From contig CDMY01000220.1 of the NCBI GenBank assembly GCA_001179505.1, positions 73,755-137,754 of the forward strand: a stretch of DNA of 64,000 nt, given 5' to 3'. The position numbers and the translations under genes were made by a program. This DNA comes from Vitrella brassicaformis. Its lineage: Eukaryota; Sar; Vitrellaceae. The notes beneath the pieces were generated by a model that was given only the letters and a program-made list of their open reading frames with translations, was not told the DNA's origin and did not search any database. Shown piece after piece: positions 35,021 to 47,550 of the stretch (position 1 is the stretch's first letter; every line of letters starts with the position of its first letter).

Positions 35021-38000
35021 TCAGCGATTGTTGGTTGCGTCCCTTGCAGCCTCGATGGCTTCCCACAGCACCCCAACCATCCACCTCAGCCTGCCCTCCC
35101 GGGTCTGCCCCTCCTCCCTGTACACACGACCCTCCTCTATACACACCTCCTCACACACACCTTCTCCTGACGCACCAACACCAACGGCACACTCAACCGC
35201 ATGCCGTCTCACTCGCCGCTTGCTGCCCTTCCGTCTTCCGATTGTGCACATTGACCCATAGCCGTCATGCAGGCGACTCGGCGACCGGCCCTCCAGCGAT
35301 GCCGACCGGCCCTCGCGCCGGGCGCCTGTGGATGTGTGTTGTGAGAGGGGGGAGGGGGGTGGTGGGGGGTGGGGCAGGCTGCTGACCTTGCCGAGGCTGG
35401 GGGACCGCACGGGCGACGTGCGGGACGGCGAACGGGTGTAGGGGAAGAAATCTGGTGGGCTGCGAGACCCCGGCTGGACCGGCGGAGACGGGCAGCGCAC
35501 GCACCGGTCGGCCAGGTCATCCTGCATTGGATCGACGAATCCACACACAAGGAACACACTGGTCAGTCAAGGACACTGGTCGGCTGTGTTCCCAGACTGA
35601 CTGACCAGTAGGTCCCAGAATCGCCATAGCGGGACTCCCCTGCCCTTGATGGGCATGGTGACCTCCGGCTGCGGGTGCGTTGCCGCCTCGTCCGTGTGGC
35701 GGTACCACAGCCCCTCCAGCTCATACCCCAGCCAACCTCTCTCCTCTAATCGACCCACGCGACACAGCCGGCGCCAGGCAGACCACGACAGCACGTCGGC
35801 GGGGGGCGGGGCCGCCCACATGAACAGCTGGCGGGCCTTGTCCAGCAGCAAGAGGGAGTCGAACATGGGGTCCGGCAGCAGCTGCTGCCACACGCCGTCG
35901 CTCATGTCCCGCTGAAGGGGGTCGAGTGCGGCCTGCGATGACGCGCCGCTGCTGCACGATGCTGCTGCTGCTGCTGCCGCTGTGTCCTTGCGCTTCTTCC
36001 GCTTGGCCCCTGTGGTGGGCGGCATGCTCTTGCCCCTGCTGACATCAATGACGGGCAGCGGCACCGTGGGCAGGTCACCGAAGGCACCCGATCCCGCTCG
36101 CCCGGCTGGTGGCTGTGGCTGAGAGTCCCGTCTGATTGCTGTAGGGTCGGGGTCGGCCCGCAGCCGCAGCACCGCATGTGGGGGGTTGCGCCGTCGCCTT
36201 GGTGGTTGCGTGGTGTGAGCGATGGACCTGGGCGAGACTGAGGAAGTGCCGCCCCCGAGGTGCGTGCTGGCGGTGGGTGAGGCCGAGGGGTCGCGGGAGA
36301 GGGGCGCAGCGAAGGTGGAAGTGGGCGAGGACTCTCCGTCTGTCTGGTCGGTGGTGCTGAGAGTGTCGCCGCGGGGGAGGGGGAGGGCGAGAGGGGGGGC
36401 GGGGGGCGTGGCAGCTGGGTCGCTGTCGTCATCCTGACGATCACGTTTGCCTGGGCTGTTTGGCAAGTCCATCAGGTCGGTGCAGGACCGCCGCCTGCGT
36501 GGGATTCATGCGGATGGACAGAAGCATGGGGGTGGGGGGGTTGCGGGGTGAATGTGGGGGGGTAAGTGGGTCGGTGGCTCACTTGACGGTCCGTTTGCCG
36601 CCCAAAAGCTGGTAGGAGAGCCTCAGTGCCTCGGTGACGAGGGGCTCCTTCACATAACGATCCAGCGCACTGCACGGACAGAGTGGAGGGGCATAGAAAC
36701 AAACACGTGGTCTGTGTGTGTGTATGCGCCCACAGCCACCCCACCTGTCGACAGCCATGGTGTTGCCGTCTCCATCTCGCTTCTGGAAGTCGATGCGCAG
36801 CGATGGGTTCGAGTTGACCTCCAGCAGCCACGGCCGGCCGCCCTCGTCCATCAAGATGTCAATACCCAACACCTACGCCCACACACACACACACAGAACA
36901 CACACAGCCCTGTAGACGTTCCATCGGCCTATATAGTGCATATACGCACCTGGAAGCACCTCCACGGCACATTGGCGTGTGACGAGCAGCCCCTTGTGTC
37001 GGTGCGGTGTGGCTCTATCAGCCTGGCGAATGTGGCGCCCGATGAGTGGGCGGCCAGCTGGGTGCTGGACTGCACACACGCCAGCTTGTGCGCTAGCAGC
37101 GGCTGCAGGCATATCAGCGTCTGTGCGTGGGGGTGGGGCGAAGGCACAAACAACAGGCGTCATCGGGAGGTGTTTCGCTTGGGTGCGCCCGTGTGTGTGT
37201 GTGGTGTGTGTGACCTTTGCGGCGATGAGTTTGATCTCATGCCATAGGCGACGGACGTCCACACCCACTCCTGCACACCAGCGCGCACGAACATGGAGAT
37301 GGCAGACGAGTTGACACACCGTATGGCGACGCCGCTCACCGTGTAGCTGTTTGAGCACGTCCTCGAGGAGCCGCTTGCTGCTGCTCGAATCGTGCAGGTC
37401 TGACACATTCATGGTGGACAGGACAGGTGTGTGCATTTGTGTTGTGTATATGTCTATAGACCCACCAACACACTCACCACCCACCTGATGCATCTGGAAG
37501 GACGAAGGCGGCGTCATTGTCCTTGTTCAGGTTGAAGTTGGCTGCATCAACAACAAACAGCACGGTGCGGTGAGCTGCGCAATGCGGTGGGTGTGGTGTA
37601 CATGTGTGTGTGTGTGTGTGAGTGTGGCTGACTGACTGAAGTGCATGTAGACAGAGCTGAAGTTCTTGCGCGTCGGCCGCTGGTAATCCTCCGTGCAAAA
37701 CCTGCATATACGGCACACACCATTGCACACACCATGGACACACGAGTGCACTGCACCTGTCCGTGTGTCGTGTGTGTACCTTACCTTGCCAGGCCGTGTC
37801 TGGCGATGTACGCCCTGGGTGTGGGCAGCAGGCCGGTCACCAACACGAAGATGCGGAAGTCAAACTTGCGACTGAACAGCAACACAAGAGAGGGAGGGAG
37901 GGAAGGGCAATAAGCTACTAGTATATGTGTGTGTGTTTGTGTGCATGTACGCCACGGCTATCTGTCCCGCCCACTGACTGACTGACTTGTTGAGCAGGTA

Positions 38001-39569
38001 AGGGTCCTCCAGGTACCGCTGCACGATGTAGTGACCTGCACACACACAGCCGACCGCCCAGCGATGGATGGATGCAGTGATGACATGACATGCAACCCAC
38101 ACGAGCCGAGCCACGGTGCTGGCAGTGTGCCTTCCTTCTGCCTACCTGATCCCGAGAGTATCGACGTGCCCAGGTCACTCGGCCTTTGATTTGATGCCAT
38201 GGATGGATGGACCACACACTTCAGTGCATGCAGCAAGACGTGTCCAGGTTGGGTTGTTCACCTGTTGATGAGTTTGAGTCCCTGCCCCTGGAAGCCCCCG
38301 TCAGGCTTGATGATGAACGTCTGACGCCGCTCCGACGAACGCAGGCCGTCCAACACATCCTCTGCATGATGCATGTCCAAAACACACACATACATAGCGA
38401 GATCCCCGTCCTTGTGTGTGCGATGGACGCAAGGGACCTTTTTCCTCCGGCAGTATCCACGTCTGTGGGAGGAAGTCAAAGGCATCGGGGAAGTACTGAG
38501 CCTGCAGACGCATCATCGCCGCCAAACACCTACCATCCATCCATCAACGAGGCACACGCATTCCAACACACTCACTCACGCACAAGTTGGCACGTGCGTG
38601 TGTGGTGTGTGTGCGTGTGTGGTGTATGCGCACCGTTTGCGTACGATCTCCTGCAGCCCTGGGAAGCGGTTGACGAGCACGGGCGGCTTGGTGGAGCTGC
38701 TGGCCAGGCTGCTGCTCCAATAGGGACTAAACATCGACGACGCGTCACGACCGAAGCGACGATATTCTACACCACATGCAGAGACCAGCATTAATGCATC
38801 CGATGGTGAGTGGGTGGCATATATATATATATATATATGTTGATGGCTCACTCACTGACTCACTCACCCTGGTCTCCCACAGCGAGGCCTAGCCAGAAGA
38901 CGTCCCCCACGTTGTGCTGCAGAGTCTCCAGACCCCAACCCAACGTTGACGTGCACAACGACAGCAACTCATACTGAGGACAAACAGACACAAGAAAGAA
39001 CACACAGCCGAGTTCTGCTCATCATCAATCATTGCTCTTCGTCCCTGTCTTGCCAGGCTTGTCTTGCCCACCTCAGTCCGGGCATGCCTCGTATTCAACG
39101 TGACGCTCACTCGACGCCTCCCACCCCTTCCCCTCCCTCCCCCTCTGCCGCCCGCATTCGTCGACCTCCCTGCCGCATTGCGATTGCCGCCCTCCTGCTC
39201 ATCATATCGACCAGCATGGCGAGTCCTCCCAGGCCGTCCGCCCCCGTTGTCTGCCGGCAGTGCAGGTGCGGCGAGGCCAAGGGTGCTCTGCAGGCCCTGC
39301 CAGAGCTGCAGCGGGTCCGGGCTGCACACCCGATGAATGTCCTGGGAAGGCGGCCCCAGGGGCGGCAACACCAGGCCGCTTGGCTGCGATGCTGGAGGGC
39401 CTCCTGGCCGCCGGGGAGCCTGAACGGCCAAACGGGAAGACACAGAAGCACTCACTCACTGCAAATACATACGTGTTTGGTGTTTGTGCTGGTGTTTGCT
39501 TCTCTTTGTAGGCACCTTTTTGACAACTGGTCTTCGTAGTTGAGTCGTCCCGTCCCTGGGCTCCTGCAT
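35021..39569 (-). CDS. Tubulin-tyrosine-ligase-like (TTLL) protein
   Basis: Eighteen exons give about 1006 residues: 39516-39569, 39072-39419, 38868-38973, 38634-38766, 38438-38529, 38262-38361, 38146-38183, 37987-38035, 37785-37871, 37637-37701, 37485-37541, 37340-37399, 37215-37270, 36950-37120, 36745-36872, 36583-36669, 35606-36494, 35021-35521. The ATP-grasp TTL core is complete: FIIKPDGGFQGQGLKLI, HYIVQRYLEDPYLL, RKFDFRIFVLVTGL, SVYMHFTNFNLNK and PWLLEVNSNPSLRIDF with the Glu/Asn metal site. Such enzymes add Glu, Gly or Tyr to tubulin. A disordered Pro/Ser-rich tail of nearly 460 residues follows, with basic patches that could bind microtubules. The start ATG at 39567-39569 was inferred from an 18-codon first exon. 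The enzyme subtype cannot be told. Confidence 0.9.
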
Positions 39570-39590
39570 TCCCTCTTTCCTCTCTTCGTC

Positions 39591-39624
39591 GCGAGCTTAA
39601 GCTCGCAGGGCAGACCAGCTCGCA
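39591..39624. promoter_or_regulatory. Palindromic promoter element (two TGCGAGCT copies)
   Basis: GCGAGCTTAAGCTCGC at 39591-39606 is a perfect 16-bp palindrome. The minus-strand octamer TGCGAGCT occurs at 39600-39607 and again at 39617-39624. The element lies in the 177-bp gap between the TTLL start (39569) and the transporter start (39747). Confidence 0.55.
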
Positions 39625-39746
39625 AGTGAACGATTTCGAAAACGCGGAGCTCTGACCTGCGCGTGCCTCACAAGGACAAGGACAGCGCTGATAGTGGTGG
39701 ATCCATCCATTGAGTCATTGAGTGATCGATTCCAGCTAGCGTCGTC

Positions 39747-40594
39747 ATGTGGCGGCACGTCGACCCCAGATCCCTGGCATGGAGTTTCTTCGCCATGCTG
39801 TTCCTGGGCTTCTCGTACTTCATGCTCGGACTCACCAACGTGGCCGACGAGCTGGACATTGAGCACCTATTCACCATATCGCTCGTGTGGATGTGGACAG
39901 GTGAGGCAGAGGGGAGGGGAGGGGAGGGGAGAGCAGCCAATACTGCCACACCACACCGGGGTGACACAGCAAGTCAAAGCATTAATCCATCCATCTCTTC
40001 TGTGTGTCTGGTGTCTGGGTTGACCGCAGGCATCGTCGGCCTGCTGGCGGCCTTGTACTTCTGGATGACAGTGGGCACCATGTGGATAGCCAGCAGAGGT
40101 CTGGAGATCAAGTTCCCGCCCTCGGACGGGTCCCCCCAGCACGCACCCACAGACATCATCGTCGCCCCTCCCCCCTTCCAGCAACACGCATCCGTCAGCG
40201 CCTCTCCCGTCCCCCCCATCCACCACGCAGACACCATCGGCGGCACCATCGACGAAGAGAACGACCGCTACCTGCCCCAGCCGCCAGGCAACGGCTACGT
40301 CCCCTTATCAGGGGAGCCTCCCCCGTCACCGCCTCCCTCCATCGCGAGTGTGAGTGCATCTGTGAGCGGCTCCCGTGCAGGCGCTGACGAGAGGGAGGGG
40401 ATGTCGGGCGGTGCCGGGTCGTCGACGCGTCCGCTGGCGCCGCCGCCTGACCTGAGCATGACTGGTGCGACGCCGACGCTGCAGGTGGCCTATCGGAGGA
40501 GAGGGCGGCTCAGACGGACATGCCGCAAGATCATGATCATTATCATGACGGGATTGGGAGGTGAGGGAGGGAGGGAGACGCAGACCAAGAGCTG

Positions 40595-40629
<35 letters not shown>

Positions 40630-42722
40630 GAGGAGCATTCGTCTGCTGTGCTGTGCTGTGCTGCGTGCAGGTGTGTTTTTGGGTTTTGCCCAGCTGTCGC
40701 TCAAGCTGGGGTTCGAGAAAGACCCGCCAGCCATGGGGCCGTTCAGCGCCGTAAGCAAAGCACCGAGCAACACGCGCCCCGTCCATCCATCCATCCATCC
40801 ATCCATGTGTGTGTGTGTTCCATTCCTTCCTCACTCAGATAACGTCAGCGGATGTGGTGTTCGTGACGTGTTTCTTCCACTGCACGATTGGCGACCGGCT
40901 GACCAGGATAGACCTGCCCGCCTTTGTGGCCGTCCTGGCGGGGCTCTGCACCATGGCCTTGGCTGACCCGAGACCCGAGCACCTGTATGGGCTGGCGTGG
41001 AGCTCCCTGGCGGCCCTGGGCATGGCCGTCAGCGTCATACTCATCCGATGGGGGGCCATGAACGGGGTATCGGCTTACTCGGGTGAGTCAGTCAATGGAT
41101 GGGGCCTGGCCAGATTCAGATTCATTCATTGTCTGCGTGCGTGTGCACAGGGTTTGTGATCCGCATGTTGTCTGAGGGCATTATGGGCATCTTGACACTC
41201 ATCGCCGTGGTGAGCGAGTCAACAAGAGAGAGAATGGACGACGCCACCACCACGCGGACAGTTTTGGTGTGTGTGCATATGCGTTGCTGCAGCTGTCGAC
41301 AGGTTTCTCGGTGCCTGGTCATGGGTTTTTCGTGTGGACCCGGCTGGTCATATTTCCCAGCGCATGCGGCATCTTCCAGGCCATCGCCGTCTTCTGCGTC
41401 AACAAGGTCACACACAAGACAACACACACACACACATATGTATGCATTCGGGCCAATCGCTGTCTGTCTGTCTGTCCAACAGGCCCTGATGTACCCCAAG
41501 CCCGGCATATCGACAGCACTTGTGGGCGCCAATCCCCTGGTGGTATTCTTCTGCCAGCTGGGAGTGGGGCGTGAGTACCCCCGCACTGTCAACCTGGTCG
41601 GCATGCTCCTCGTGGTCGCGGGGTGCCTCGCACTCACACTATCTAGGTACATCTCTCTCACACACACCGAACAGTCACAATAGACACGACACCATGTTCG
41701 TTCTGCCTGTCTGTCTGTCTGTCTGTCGTCATGGCCCCAGGGCGTTTTCTGCGTCAGCTCGAGCGAGTGCGGGCAGCCCTGAGGGCCCTCACGGAGCCCG
41801 GCGGTCATCCAATGACGAGAATAACAGTGCCATGCCATCGCTGCACCCCCACCCAGAGTCTGAGAGTGCGCGCGCCCCCCTCTTCCCCTTCAACAAGGCC
41901 AACGCGATGCGCAACCAAGTGGCGCTCGGCTTCGACAGCACTGGGCCGCATATGGACGACAGCCAGCGTGTGATTGCGGTGGGTCACGCGCAGAGCATTG
42001 CGTGGAGCAGCCGGGCGGGAAGTATCGACACGGTCACCACGATTGGGTATGGAAATCCTGCGGTGATGAATCCTCCTTCACATAGGTTGGTTAATGAGCA
42101 GCCAGGCAGACAGACGGGGGGCGGGTGGTGGCACCATGCATGGGGGAGGGACAAGGCAAGGCGACTGGCGTTTCGGCCCGACACGCTGCCCAGCATCATC
42201 AGCACGTCAGAGAGGCCCACTGCCAGCCAGGCCAGCGAGTCAGTGCGTGGCGACGGGGGGGACGACTCGACGACCCGACCTTTTGGCTCGCCTTGTCCGT
42301 GCCCCTTCCCCCCGTCTGCTGCCCTCGCCCCCCCTCCAAATTCCGATGATCACTCTTACATGTACTGGCATTTGTCGCCCTACCCCAGGCAGGCAGCGCA
42401 GATCAGAGAGGGGAGGAGCAGCAGCAAGGGGTGGCGGAGGTGGATAGGCAGGATGTTCAGCTGGCCGCCGTCGCACGAGGGAGAGGGGGAGGGGGAGGGC
42501 GAAAGCGGCACTGACGATGACGGGAGCTCGCTTGTGTACGGTGTGGTGTACTCGCTGAGGAGGAGAGGCCAGACAGACGCACTCCCCAGCATGCATGTGC
42601 AGACAGACAGGCAGAGGCAGAGAGGAGTGAGCCTCACGCCCATGTCGACTCAGCAGCTGGGGGGCCGGCTGCCTCTCCTGCACGGCACCATGGCTGAGTC
42701 GATCCTACTACCCTGGCAATGA
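39747..42722 (+). CDS. DMT-superfamily (EamA/NST-like) transporter
   Basis: Exons 39747-39900, 40030-40560, 40671-40750, 40839-41082, 41151-41209, 41293-41406, 41483-41646 and 41741-42722 give 775 residues. The membrane part shows the DMT pattern of about ten helices, for example SFFAMLFLGFSYFMLGL, GIVGLLAALYFWMTVGT, AWSSLAALGMAVSVILIRWG and NLVGMLLVVAGCLALTLS. The conserved-type segment PGISTALVGANPLVVFF lies in the last third. A polar loop of about 130 residues interrupts the protein after the second helix, and a disordered tail of about 320 residues follows the last. The transported metabolite is unknown; relatives move nucleotide sugars, phosphorylated sugars or amines. The gene may have another 3' exon (see findings). 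Confidence 0.8.
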
Positions 42723-43824
42723 ATTGAATGAATGCACCACCCACCGATACATGTATCGACCTGCGCTCATATATACCTAAGCTGGCCGATTTTTATGGCA
42801 GTCTTTTCCTGGCTGGCCGGCCGGCTGACACAGAAGAGTATTTGTCTGTCGGGTGTATGATTTTGGTCAGTCAGCTGTGTGCCATCCATCCATCCATCCA
42901 TCATGTGACATGTATGTGTGGGGGCATGTATGAGTGGGGCGGGCAGGGTGTGGTGTGCATCAGGGAGAAAGCTAGGAAGCCAGTGTGTATGTTCTCAGCC
43001 CAGCATACCCTCCCGTACGTCTGTCTGTCTGTTTTGCTGCTGTGTGTGTGGTTCGTGCAGACACAAGTGGACAGTGAGTGAGGTAGCACCAGCACAAGTG
43101 CCGTCAGCAGCAGCAGCGGCAGCAGCAGGAGGGAGCTTGGCAGCAGCACCCCCCATAGCCGTCCCCCAGAAGCAGAGCGAGCTGCCCGAAGACGTGCTAC
43201 TCAACTGGCAGCTGCAGAGAGGCGTGTCGGCCGTGAGACGGTTGCCGTCCGTCGATGTGTGGGCATTCCAATAGCCAGTCAGTCAGGCCAGGCAGCTTTT
43301 TCCTCCCTCCCTCCCTGTATGCTTACTTGCTGACAAGGTAGGGCTATGCGTGTACAGATGGCCACCATCGATCGTGTGACTAGCTAGCTCAGCTGACTGA
43401 GTGGTGCGTGCGTGACTAAGTAAGCGCTGTCCCTTTTTCGACAGGGCTGCGTTGGTGGCTCAGATCGACTTACTTGCTTCGTTCCTTCATACCCAAATGG
43501 ACATACATACCCCCGCAGACGGAGAGACCTACCTTTGTGTGTTGTGTATGCAGGAAGCAACCAACCAGTCAATCATCCGTCAATCCACCCATCCACTCAT
43601 CCAGAGCGTCACTGAATCATTCCGAACCCCAAGCAAGCAAACACCCTGGCATCAGTGATGAAGGACACGCTGTGACTTCATTGTCAGACCAGACAACAGG
43701 GTTAGTCTCTCTCTCAGGGTGTGGTGACAGCCCTCGTGTTGCCCCGCCTGACCCTCCTGCCCCCGCCCCCCCTTACTTACCCCTCACCCCTCACACCTCC
43801 ACCCCCATCTCCCTCTGACGATAC
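42723..43824. other. Convergent intergenic region
   Basis: About 1.1 kb between the transporter stop and the stop of the metacaspase homologue. A 43071-43274 segment keeps an open frame coding an Ala-rich then Gln/Leu-rich text preceded by an acceptor-like CAG. It could be an alternative last exon. The rest holds simple repeats. Confidence 0.4.
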
Positions 43825-46800
43825 TCACAGGCAGCCCACACAGTCACAGCTGCACGGCACCTTAAGGGCCTTGTCTGTGGCTGTGGCTCCGAACTGGGGT
43901 GGGTCGGTCTTCAATTGTCTGTCTTTTGCGACGGTCGGCCTCTGCTGCGGCGGCTTGACGACGGTCGTGGTAGGCATGGCTGACGACACACGATAGTAGT
44001 ATCTCGTTGGCGGCGCCACATAGGGCGTTGGATGGAACAAGGGCACAGGTGAGACATAGGCCGTTGGCTGCGGGGCGGGGAAGGGACGGGACAGCACCTG
44101 CACCGGCCGCACGACTGAGGGCACGGCCGCAAGAGCCGGTAACGTAGGTGTGGTGGGTGTAGGTGTGGGTAGGTGCTGTCTTGTGTCTCCTGTCGTCTCT
44201 TTCTCTTGCTGCCCCACGGCAGGATGAGTCTCCAGGTCGACTTGGATCAAGGGATTTGCCTCAAGAACGACGCGGCCGACGGCCGGCCCCCTGTAGTCAC
44301 CTCGCCGCAGCGGCCATGACGACACACGACGCAGACGGACATCGCTGCACAAGACACACCACACACCACACGCCACAACATTTGCCCCTGTGTGTGTGTG
44401 TGTGTGTGTGAGTGCAGGTGGATCACCTGATGTCGATTGTGACACATCCGATGCACTGCTCTCCCTCATGAAGAGCGTCCGACACGGCCCACAGGCAGCA
44501 CACGAGCTGTGAGGGCACACCAGGCAGCGGCGCCCGCACGTTTGCCCGGAAAAAGGCCTCGTGCACCATCCCCAAACCCTGATACCCGCCGGGCTGCGCC
44601 ACCTCCCGGCTGCTCGACCACCGGAACACCGCATTGGTGTCACCACACCCCTTGGCCTTGGCGAGGGCGCAGAGCAGCTCAAGAGTCACTTGGTAGACCG
44701 CCGACCGACCCAGGGGCGACATGACGTCTCGCACACTCTCCACATAGACATCCACGAAACGATCAGCCGTGGGGCCTGCTGCCGTGGCCGGCAGAGGTGA
44801 GAATGATGAAAGGGCATCCGGCAAGAGTGCCCCAGGCCAGTGGTGGGGCTGTGGTGTGAATGGGGAGCCGCCGTTGTGTGGGTCCGGAAAGATGAAGCAC
44901 TGCGGTGGGCTGGCGTCGTCGAAGGAGAGGGCGAAGTGCTGGTCGACCAGCGACTTCACTGAGGGAGAGGCATCTCGCCTGCAAGGAAGCAGGGAAATGA
45001 GTGGTCACGGAACAAGCTGGTCACCTCACCTACCTCAGTATTTGTGATATCTGGCCGGCTTTTGCAAAGACCTCCCACAGAGACGGCAGAGGCTGGGTCG
45101 TATGCGCAAGGGCCGCCATCAGACAGCACGTCAAAAAGCCTGTAAGACACACAACACACGACACATCCGACGCCTCAACTACACATGCGGGACTAGTGAC
45201 GTGTACCAGTTTGTCTGTCGTCCATCTGCGCCTCGACGGGAGTCTCCCTCCCGGACGAGACGGCACTCACGCAGAAGATGGCGCCCCCGGCAGCTCTGTC
45301 CCGGGCCTCCTCACGCTGCTCTGCGGCACCCCCGCAGCCCCACCCACCCCAGCTGTTGTATGGTGTCTTCGTGCGGCCGAATACCGACTGGAAGGCCACT
45401 TGACGGGGCCGCAGGCTGGTCGACACTGCAGGAGGGGGAGAGCCGTTGAGCGAACAATGTATTGCTGGTGGCGGTGGTGCCATGTGTGCGTACCGATGAG
45501 CTTGGTCGCTCTATTACTGCCCTTTCGCATGCGGAAATCCCATGACAAGGGAACGCACGGGGCTGAATGGCATACAAGGGATAAAATGGAGGTTGACCTA
45601 CTGATTTGATGTGCTGCTTACGCTTGCCGAATCTTCTCTGCATCTTGGCGTGTCTCTCGTCGCTGCCCTGTGTGCTGATGGTCACCTCAGCAGAAGAGAA
45701 CGTGGCGGTGCAGCCACAGTCCAACACCGCCAACAGCTGGGCACCTGAGACATACATGCACCGAAACTGCGTGCGTCATGTTGTATGTATGTGTGGATGA
45801 GAGATGCCGCCTCACTCACTCATCGATGTGCTTAGGTACCTGGTGGTATGGATTTGTACGAGATGAGTTTGCGGATCTCGTGTGTGTAGATCAGCTGGGG
45901 GTAGCCGTGGATGTCGCGCTCACAATAGTCACACGGCAGCAACGCAGACTCCTGCACACAAGACCCGAGCCCAGCATAACAGCAAAGCTTCACACACGCA
46001 CTTCTGGTTTCTTGCAGACTTACCCCTTGCTCTGGTCGTTTTGCGTCAGGCACTTGGGTCGAGCAGCCTGAAAGAACAAACAACGGGCGACGTGATGCGG
46101 ACCAACAGATGGAACACTTTGTTGCCTGCCAATCGACCAACCCGCGAAAAACAAGACGAGAAGCTGCATTAAAGCGTTGACAGGCACACCATAGATGATG
46201 ATTAAGACCTGCACAGGTCGTGTCTCCTGCTCTTGTGCTCACATCTCCGTGCAGACAGCCGTGCAGCAGCCACCGGATGCCCTCCTGCACCCATGTGTCA
46301 TATCGCCCATCCATCGGACACATGTGGGTGTGTCTCTTTGCTTGTTGCACCCGGTCACGCGCACCAGAATGTTAGCCTTTGTGGGCCGCCTGCCGGCTCT
46401 GACAACGAATCCATCGTCGCTCTCGTCAGCCAGCACCCTGTGTACACACATGACGTAGGTGTGTGCAGGGAGGAATGGATGGGTGGATGGATGGATGGGT
46501 CGTGCCGTGCCATGCCCACCGCACGTCAAAGTCGTATGTGATGCGCAGCACACGACTCCATCGCATGCAGTCGCTCACTGCACCCCCTGCAGCCATACAC
46601 GTGCAACACACGACACAGACGTCAATTTCCCTCTCCCTCCCTCCATCCCTCGCTTCCCATCTGCTTACCGAGCTGGAATGTGCTGCCGGCATAGTTGACG
46701 CCCACACACAGGGCCCTCCTTCTGTGCCACATCGGCTCCATCCACGGCCCCGGCACCCCACCCAAATCGCACCTCTCGCCGTATGGTGAGAAATTTCCAC

Positions 46801-47316
46801 TCACGGCCGGCTGTGGGTATGCCCTGCCCCGATAAGACATCCCCTGTGCGTCATTACCAGGTGTGGTGTCCCGGAAGAGAGACTCCCACAAGCTGGTCAG
46901 CCAGCTCCCTTGCTGGGGCCCGCCGCGTTGGCGGGGCTGCTGCTGCTGTAAGGCTTGGGCTGGGGCAAAGGGGCTGTGCTTGCCAGTGAACATGTTGGTG
47001 AGAAGAGTGTCAAGGCGCCATGTGTCATCCTTTGACTGCAGACACAGCAAACACACCGACGGCTGACCCCAACTCGTGGGGAGGGGGGTGTCATACCTGT
47101 CCTGCAGCCTCCTCCAGGTGCTGTATCTCCACCTGCAAGCCGTCCACAACCCTCTCTTTATCCCGAATCATGCCCTGCAAACACAGGGGCCCCATATCAC
47201 TCTCTGGCTCTCGAAATCTCAAACTCTCTGGTTGTCATTGAGTGATCACGACTCACCTGCAAGTTCCTGATGTGCTGCAGGTCGCCACGGTGGCCTTCCT
47301 GACGCGAAAAATCCAT
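43825..47316 (-). CDS. Metacaspase homologue, probably inactive
   Basis: Fifteen exons (47257-47316, 47097-47174, 46669-47035, 46520-46586, 46365-46437, 46243-46284, 46190-46208, 46024-46067, 45840-45951, 45622-45744, 45494-45562, 45273-45425, 45034-45139, 44427-44978, 43825-44344) give 794 residues. An N-terminal coiled coil (IRDKERVVDGLQVEIQHLEE) precedes the caspase fold: RRALCVGVNYAGS, RRPTKANILEGIRWLL, LPCDY and PPGAQLLAVLDCGCTATF. The usual SGHG histidine site reads GGCS and the usual DCCHSG site reads DCGCTA, so His and Cys of the dyad are not where expected. A p10-like part (CFLTCCLMAALAH) and a large novel C-terminal domain follow. One 19-nt exon is included. The intron after 45273 starts with GC. 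Confidence 0.75.
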
Positions 47317-47335
47317 CGCTTGGAAACCAAAGCTT

Positions 47336-47343
47336 AGCTCGCA
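47336..47343 (-). promoter_or_regulatory. TGCGAGCT promoter octamer
   Basis: It is 20 bp upstream of the start of the metacaspase homologue, in the 234-bp gap to the divergent flavoprotein gene. CGAGCTCG occurs about 30 bp further on. Confidence 0.45.
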
Positions 47344-47550
47344 CAAAAAAACGGCCGATCGTCTTCGAGCTCGCGCGGATCCGGGACGGCTCTTTTCGGG
47401 TGCGAGGCCCTCGGGGTGTTCCGGGTGGACGGCTGTGGAGATGGGAAAATGATCAAGGAACGAAAGGGATACACCAACGCTCGTTTTGCCTGAGCTGACC
47501 CGGCAGCTTTCGTGTTTGCTTGATCCAGGGGCAGGGGGGAGGAGATCATC

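Noticed and set aside
35209-35390. An intron near the 3' end of the TTLL gene
   Set aside because: Splicing there stays in frame for a while but the unspliced frame is open to the stop at 35021; evidence does not favour the intron, although it cannot be excluded.
38819-38838. (AT)n tract as a possible origin or TATA element
   Set aside because: It is a short dinucleotide repeat inside a TTLL intron, with no start site nearby.
46020-46208. Unspliced reading of the segment as a membrane helix in the metacaspase homologue
   Set aside because: Reading through gives a hydrophobic segment but leaves the wrong phase for the next exon; the 19-nt exon plus intron closes the frame and restores family-like text.
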